Source of the DNA: Porpolomopsis calyptriformis
Taxonomy: Eukaryota; Basidiomycota; Agaricomycetes; Agaricales; Hygrophoraceae
Assembly: GCA_951640195.1 (NCBI GenBank)
Contig: OX621171.1
Span: forward strand, 2,018,216-2,082,215
Length of the DNA stretch: 64,000 nucleotides
Direction of reading: 5' to 3'
Shown here: positions 57,867 through 64,000 of the stretch, one piece after another
How the letters are laid out: the number at the start of each line of letters is the position of its first letter
How positions within the stretch are numbered: the stretch's first letter is position 1
Program-made: the position numbers and the translations under genes
The notes under the pieces: model-generated
Database searches by the model: none
Seen by the model: the letters and a program-made list of their open reading frames with translations, nothing else
What the model was told of the DNA's origin: nothing

Positions 57867-60546
57867 ATGGCCACCCAACCGATAGCCAACAAAGAAGGAG
57901 AGCTATTTGATGATGAGGCTTTATGGCCAGCCAAGACATCCACCCTCTTGAATAAACCGTCCAATTTCTGGCGCTTCTCAGAATTATCAACCCAAACAAC
58001 ATTCAAGCTCTTTTTCTACCACAACAACTCACTGCGATCTCGCGAAATACACATCCATTACCGCTCTATCCTTGCTTTCCTTGACCTGAGTCATCGCCAC
58101 AGCTGCCTTGAAGCAGAGAACCAGGTACGACATGCAGGACGAATCAAACAGTACCTCCAGAACCTCTGTTTGGCCGTGCAGCATGAGTTGTGGTTTGAGG
58201 ATCGTAAACTGCTCACTCAAGCATCATTGCGATTGAAGACGGTGAAGCAATGGGCCGTCAGAGTCTACCATTCATTTGGACACTCTCAAACAGGTCGCCA
58301 ACTCTATGCCGATCGTTGCAAAAACGAGAACCGTCTGCCTTATGAAGATGACGATCCGACTCAATATGGTGAGTAATCTTATCAATATTGGGTGCAACAG
58401 CTGATATTAAATCGCTCACTGAAGATTGGAAGAGTCACATATCCAGGGTCGTGTCATTTGGGAACGAGATGCTTGCGACCGACACTTGGTCAGACTCTCC
58501 AGCGACGGCTGGCACTTCAAGCGATGCCGCTCAAGAGAAATCTGACTCGCTGCAATATCTTATTGCGATCGGATTCATCAACCATCCCAATGAACTGGGC
58601 CAAGGAGTGAGCGCCGCTAGTCTTCCCCAAAAACGATCTTTGTCCGATGATGAAGAACCCACGAGTCGAAAAAAACATCAACCAGCTACGATATCTGGTA
58701 TGTGAAGTTATTCGCATCGCATCATCCTTATGAAGAAGAAGATAACGCATAACATCAGCACCCCTCACCCAGAATAAGCACGACTACTTTACTTCGTTGA
58801 GGGGAGTGAACTTTCCCCAGGACGCATCCTCGATTCAATGGGCCAATGGGTCGCAAACCGTACTTCCATGGGTTCACGTTCCGGGCCATCAAAATGCAGT
58901 CCGTCCATCATTTTGTGCTCGTTCTTGATCAGCTAACTGAAGCTTTGTTAAGGACGCTAAATTAGTTGAGGTGCTTGCCAAATCACCTGATGGTTCATCT
59001 GCAACCCATTCGATAAACAACTGGGACTTGGATGAAACTAACTATGTCGTTATCCCACCAAGAGAACCTTCCCAACCACTTCATGCCATCGATGAAGCCG
59101 TGCGACTCCATCTCGCTAATCAGCGATGCATTATATTACAGGGTCAACATCTTGAAGGTCCGGAGACGTTTTGTAAGGAGGAGATCGAGGCAGCAAGGGG
59201 TCCATTAAGCCAGCCAGTTCAGTGGCATGGTACGTAAAATCCATCTCTACGATTACTGTGGTTTAATATTGTATAGACGCAAGATTGCGTGCAGTCGGTA
59301 GGTCCAAGAAGGAGTCAGATGGCATCATCCACAGCCACTCTTCCCTGGGGGAGTTTATCGAGGCATCTGAGGATGTAGACATCTGTGGAAATATCCTGGA
59401 TGCCCCTTCACTGAGAAATGCCGCCCCCTCTATTATATGGTAAGAGTGCTGAGAGCTTGTACATTGGCTTATTTCAACAAGTAACCTTAACAGTCGAATA
59501 AGTGACGAAGCACTCGCATTCCAGCTCACAAAACATGAATCATTCGCGAAGTTTTGGAAGCACCCTCCAAAGGACAAGTCGAAGCATCACAAGATGCCGA
59601 ATACTCGACAAGAACTAGTCCTTCCAGGGCCACAGGTTATTCGGATGTGCACCTGGCAAATGATGCAGTGGAACCTGCTGACGCATGCTGGCTTCGTAAC
59701 ATTCCCCCACAAGGATGCTAACGGCTTGTGTACCTGGATCTATGCGCACGCCGGGATAAAAATTTGGGCCATTATTCGACCTAGATACACAAAAAGTCAC
59801 AACTCCCGGAACAAGTTGCGCAGCCTGCACAAGGATATTTGCTTCAGTCAACTACACCAACTGAATCAACATGCTCAGATTTTCACGACGTTTCTTTCTG
59901 CAGGGGAGATTCTGTAAGTTTTTATATTATTAACGCTCTAAAAATTGATTACTCATGCTCATATATTGATTCTATGTGTCAGAATTATGCCTCCTGGCAT
60001 TTGGCATGCCGTATACACCCCCACGCCAAGCTATTGTTCGGGAGGTCACTTTTATACCTATGAGACGCTTCACCTCACTGAACAATCGCGGGACTTCGAC
60101 CATATGCATGGTCATTTTTCAACAAATGCAAATCACCACGTCTCAAGGTTGCTTTCTCGCATGGTTTTAGCGCTTCCACATGTCGCCAAAAGTCGAAGTG
60201 AGCACGTGAATGAATGATATCCCCTCATTTTTGTTTAAAAGCTAGCTTTCCAGAAATATATCGAAGGCCATTCTTGGCGCTGGCCAGAATGATTCTCAAA
60301 TCGAATGAGTACCTTTTGCCGGGTGAGCAGAAAAGGCCAGACCTTCCGATGACCGAGTGGGATGTCCTTTTTCAGGAGGAAGAAGGAGAAATCAACGAGG
60401 CCCAGAAACAGATCAAGGCGATACTAGAAAGGGCAGGAATCAGCCTGACAGCTATGGAGTCAGAAGTACTCGTCAGTGGAGAGTATTGGATGGCGCTCAG
60501 TGAAGAAAAATGTTTATCCACCGAACTTTTTCTTCCACCGCCATAG
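57867..60546 (+). CDS. Family X-JmjC fusion, copy 2
   Basis: Same eight exons and 768 residues as 23649-26328. Differences: V for I in the exon after the distal His, Y for H in the C-terminal domain, and silent changes. The iron ligands His-Asp-His are intact. The unusual GTCCGT donor is conserved in both copies. Confidence 0.75.
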
Positions 60547-61211
60547 GGACAGTTTCTATTCATTATCTATTGATGTGCTGCTATCATATGCCTGTACTTT
60601 GTTACAGTTTTACAATCGATACAATTGAGTTGGACTTTGATGCTCATGTCTCACGTGAAAAAAAAAAAACATACATGAATACATACATTACCTTGCCTGC
60701 GATGAAACCAATTACAACCTCATGTAACCTAGTAGATATGCCGAACACAATCTGCTTTATTTACATATACAGAAAGGTGGCAGCTTCTGGACTCCCTATC
60801 CCTTAGGGAGATAGAGCCCCACGTTGTACTTGCGGTTAGTGTTTGGCCCAGCAGATGCGCTACACCCTTGAAGCTATTATCTCCCTCGGTTCACCCGTGT
60901 GGTTGAATGGTTGGGTCGCGTCGGTTGGCTGGGTGGGTTGCGCGCAGCTAACTCAGCCTCTGTCTCTCGTAATAGAGCTGCCTTCATTTTCTTCTTTTTA
61001 TTCCGCTTCCACTTGTTTTGTTTGTAGTTTTTCCCTCGTTCAACCTGTGCTGTTGAAGTGGGAGAGAAATAAGAATAAGAATAAGTTAATAAATCAATAC
61101 GCAATAAATAAATTCACGTTGAGTAGCCTGCCTACTTGGAGGTTCCGAGGTTCGTACCACGGCCACACGTGTAGATGATTGTCTGCTATACAGTAGTCAA
61201 AGGATGCTAAG
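60547..61211. other. AT-rich intergenic region, copy 2
   Basis: As 26329-26996 with a 12-base poly-A run and a cluster of four CpG transitions between 60825 and 61160. Confidence 0.5.
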
Positions 61212-62311
61212 TTATCGAGCGGCTGAATGAACTAACTTGTTTGGCTGCACGATGCATGTTGGCAATGGAGCCCTAAGCCTCTGTTCGATTTCGCCTGCGA
61301 ATGAAGAAGAAATCTCCTCTGTGGCTGATCATCATCATCAGTCTAGATATTTGATATCTGGTGTGGCATGAGACCCATAGATCCCATTCACGTACCAGCT
61401 TTTGAGGTAGAATGTGCCAATGCGACATCCAATGGTGATTTATCCACATGTGTTGGGTCGATACTTATATCGAACTCAGGGATCTTGACTGTGGCTGATC
61501 GTTTAGTCAGGATATCTGATGTAGCATGAGAGCGATGGATCCCATTCACACACCAGCTTGTTGTGCCAAACAGGTGTCGCCTTTGTCGAGAAGGTCGGCT
61601 GCAGAGAGTAAAACGTTTGAAGGGCCCACAGAGATATGTTCCCTCGCTTTGTTCAGTGCGCTTGCAAGGCTGTCTATAATACGATGACCCGAATTCATCC
61701 AGGTATTTTGTTTTTTATATTTGTTGAAAATATCTGTCCATCCTATTATAGAACGTAGTATAAACCATCAGGACTTTGGGAGCGATTCATCACGTACGAT
61801 ATTCCAATGGGTTGCCATGCATATAACTCTCCCAGCCCTGTTCTCTGCATGTGGTGAGATAAGCGTCACGGTCAGGCTTTGAGTGGCCAAAGGAGTGCAT
61901 CGTTCGAACGGCCCAAGGCCGGGTACTCCAAGGTTGTTCATTAAAGCTGGAAGGGGGTTCCATTGCGAAGAATTCTTCAAGGAGGTCATCCCTTAGCAGC
62001 TCTAAATAGCGCGACATCGATTTATCTCCAGAAACCAGGCTAGCCCAATATTGAAGATCAAGAAACGCAACCTGTTGGCACAGCATGAATGGCAAGGAAA
62101 AGTGGCGAGACTGATTCGTGATGATATTAAAGGCAATGAATTCCAATGGAAAATACTTCCAGCGTATCTTTGTGTCGGAACCCATCGGTTTGAACAGGTA
62201 GTTCTTTGAATTCTCCAATTCAAATAGACACAGCCAGCTGCTTGGTTGAACCTCTGAGATGCCATCCTGCCATCTATGGGTATCGTTGAGAATAAAATCG
62301 AGATCTGCCAT
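61212..62311 (-). CDS. Orphan family X member 2, copy 2
   Basis: Same four exons and 304 residues as 26997-28096. One substitution (N for D in HGDP), again from a CpG transition. The duplicated exon 3/4 boundary is present here too, so it predates the block duplication. Confidence 0.65.
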
Positions 62312-63549
62312 TGGATTCGGATTCGGTAGTGCTTTCGGAACTTGTGAATGTTTGTTAATCCTATATTTGGTAGGTGTTCAAATCGAGCCCAGCATAACTT
62401 ATGCTTGGCTGCGCACTTCAAAAGAGGCAGTTTGGACAATCGTGAGTGTAATTATAAAAGAAGGATGAACCATAAAATCAAGTGAGATGTTGAGGTCATC
62501 TCCATTGGAACTAAAATCAATGAAATTTTATCACCGAAGGTCTCTTTTTCTCGTTTGAATAGTAGCGACTTTCTCATTGTATTACAGCATTCGTAACTGA
62601 AATTTACTGATAAACAGATCAACTGGCACTGATTCGTGGTGATCATGCAATGATTAGATGTACTTTGGGCACGGTGAAGTCAATTTAATGTAGACTAGTC
62701 AGCTGCCGCCTTAGCTAAATGTAAGTTTTCCAATTTGCTAATGATCCGCACCTACAAACCTACTCTGTGGTATTGTTTTTCAGTAACTAGAAATTTTCAT
62801 CACTGAAAAGATGTGAGGGGGTGATTGAGTGATTTAGTTACTGTTTTTCGTTGATTTCCCTTCCCTTCCTTCCAACAGTCTCATTTTGGCAAAGGTTTGC
62901 TAATGTCTTCAACCTTATCGATAGCCTGTATTATGGAACGCAATACTTGCCTGCTAAGAAAACTTTAAATGCCGTCAATCTACGACATGCCAAGGTAAAG
63001 GGCCTCGGGTACACCTAGTATAGCAACATAAGATTAAAGTACGGCTGAAAGACATCTTTGTGCTTCTTCAGACGACTCAGAATCACTTATTTCTCACTTT
63101 GTAATGGAGCGTGACTGCCATCCTTGATGATGTTGGAGAAGCGGTGAATGGTTTGCACCTTGGTGAGTGGTCATCTGGATACCAACACAAAAGGTCATAA
63201 TGAAAATTCAATTCATAGGGAATATCCGACGTGCGTGAGCAGATGAAATGTAGGAAAAGAGAGTGCGGGAGTGAGAATGGGTACGAGGGCCACCCTGAGA
63301 AGAAGGTAAAGAGGAAGTTGGCTAAGGGAGAACAAGGTGGAATCTACAGACGGGAGGGATGGCAAGGGTCACCATCCATGCTTCTCTACTGCATCCGAGA
63401 GATTGCGTGCCGAATCTTGATAACCATATTATTCAACACAGGGGCCTGATATTCAGATTTTTTAATGAAAGCCTTACCGTTCGATCCCAACCTCAGCATT
63501 TCCATCCTCTCGCCGTAACCGTTTGAAATCGTTTTGATCTCTCTGACCC
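62312..63549. other. 1.2 kb without a gene, copy 2
   Basis: As 28097-29334, with the dispersed repeat at 62931-63015. Confidence 0.4.
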
Positions 63550-64000
63550 CTAACCATCAATCCCATGGCTCTCCGTCGACTGTGGTCCAATGGGGTCATT
63601 ATCAGTCCCCGGCTGGGTTGGCGCAGTGACGATCCCACAGTGGATTGTTTGCTGGATCTCTTCGGCTATCTTGCCATCGCCATCCGTTGTCGACTGGGTG
63701 TTTACCGACGGCTCTGCTATGGTTGTCATCTTCGTGTTCTTTGAATTGACATAGACGGTCAGTAGTGTTTCTTCAGTTTCCTCATCCGACAAAAATTTGG
63801 CCTTCCATTGCTTTCTTCTTCTCGGGCTGACAGCTTTGGGGATGTTCATCTCATTCGCCTAACACGTCCCCTCTGTCAACCTGAAAAAAAGGAAAAGAGC
63901 AAGCTCACCTGGTGATGTTGGGCAGCGTGACTTTGATTCCCCGCAGATCCTGGTCCCATGGGGTTTCCCTCACCCTCCATCTGGTCTGAGGTCGTAACCC
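63550..64000 (-). CDS. Small disordered basic protein, copy 2, 5' part off the window
   Basis: The second exon (63858-63550) is complete; the first begins at 63909 and runs off the right edge, where copy 1 predicts a start at 64115. Three substitutions relative to copy 1, two of them at CpG. Confidence 0.5.

Larger units (their letters stand above)
45421..64000. repeat. Large direct repeat, copy 2 (runs off the window)
   Basis: Second copy of 11203-29785, same orientation and gene content, all genes open. Most differences from copy 1 are C/T or G/A at CpG, with the C lost sometimes in one copy and sometimes in the other. If identity continues past 64000 into the F-box genes, the unit is a 34.2 kb tandem duplication. 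Confidence 0.97.

Overview
The window reads as nuclear DNA of a mushroom-forming basidiomycete (Agaricomycetes). Genes are cut by many 47-80 base GT-AG introns. The protein families are typical of that group: a DUF6698 protein, a TET/JBP-type dioxygenase, F-box genes, a Ulp1 protease, and very large orphan proteins. There is no operon structure, and I saw no tRNA, rRNA or CRISPR array. All functional calls come from reading motifs by eye. Exon joins were built by hand and checked for consistent reading phase.

Bases 1-8.3 kb are a graveyard of truncated conserved genes: fatty acid synthase beta (FAS1) acyltransferase, peroxisomal multifunctional enzyme (FOX2), group III histidine kinase (NIK1), C-14 sterol reductase (ERG24), TRAPPC11, and an MFS drug:H+ antiporter. 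An open 392-residue coiled-coil gene sits among them. From 8.8 to 11.1 kb lie an intact DUF6698 gene and, divergent from it, the zinc-finger start of what looks like a Plavaka-type transposase gene. Its remainder is cut off at base 11203.

At 11203 begins a block of at least 18.58 kb that recurs in the same orientation at 45421 and runs off the right edge. The distance between copies is 34,218 bases, so the repeating unit may be the whole 11203-45420 segment in tandem. Each copy holds a satellite of about 14 units of 141-149 bases and a 1,662-residue orphan gene. It also holds a BAH-PHD protein, a sirtuin, a JmjC oxygenase, a three-member family of unknown proteins (one member fused to the JmjC), and a small basic disordered protein. 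The 15.6 kb between the copies carries an inverted pair of F-box genes, an AT-hook protein, a Ulp1 SUMO-type protease, a possible fourth family member, a nine-exon PHD protein with a caspase/CHAT-like pattern, and a TET/JBP dioxygenase. Two non-autonomous LINE/SINE insertions with perfect 13-base target duplications are also there.

The theme of the repeated unit is chromatin. It pairs readers (BAH, PHD, AT-hook) with erasers (Sir2, JmjC, TET/JBP) and a SUMO-type protease, next to a large gene of unknown function and a satellite. The two copies differ at only about 0.3% of sites, and roughly 70% of those differences are C/T changes at CpG, the mark of methylated DNA. My reading is a giant mobile or amplifying element, or a tandemly duplicated locus, that is or was methylated and carries its own chromatin-modifying genes. 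Mobility is inference: no terminal inverted repeat or target duplication of the large unit is visible here.
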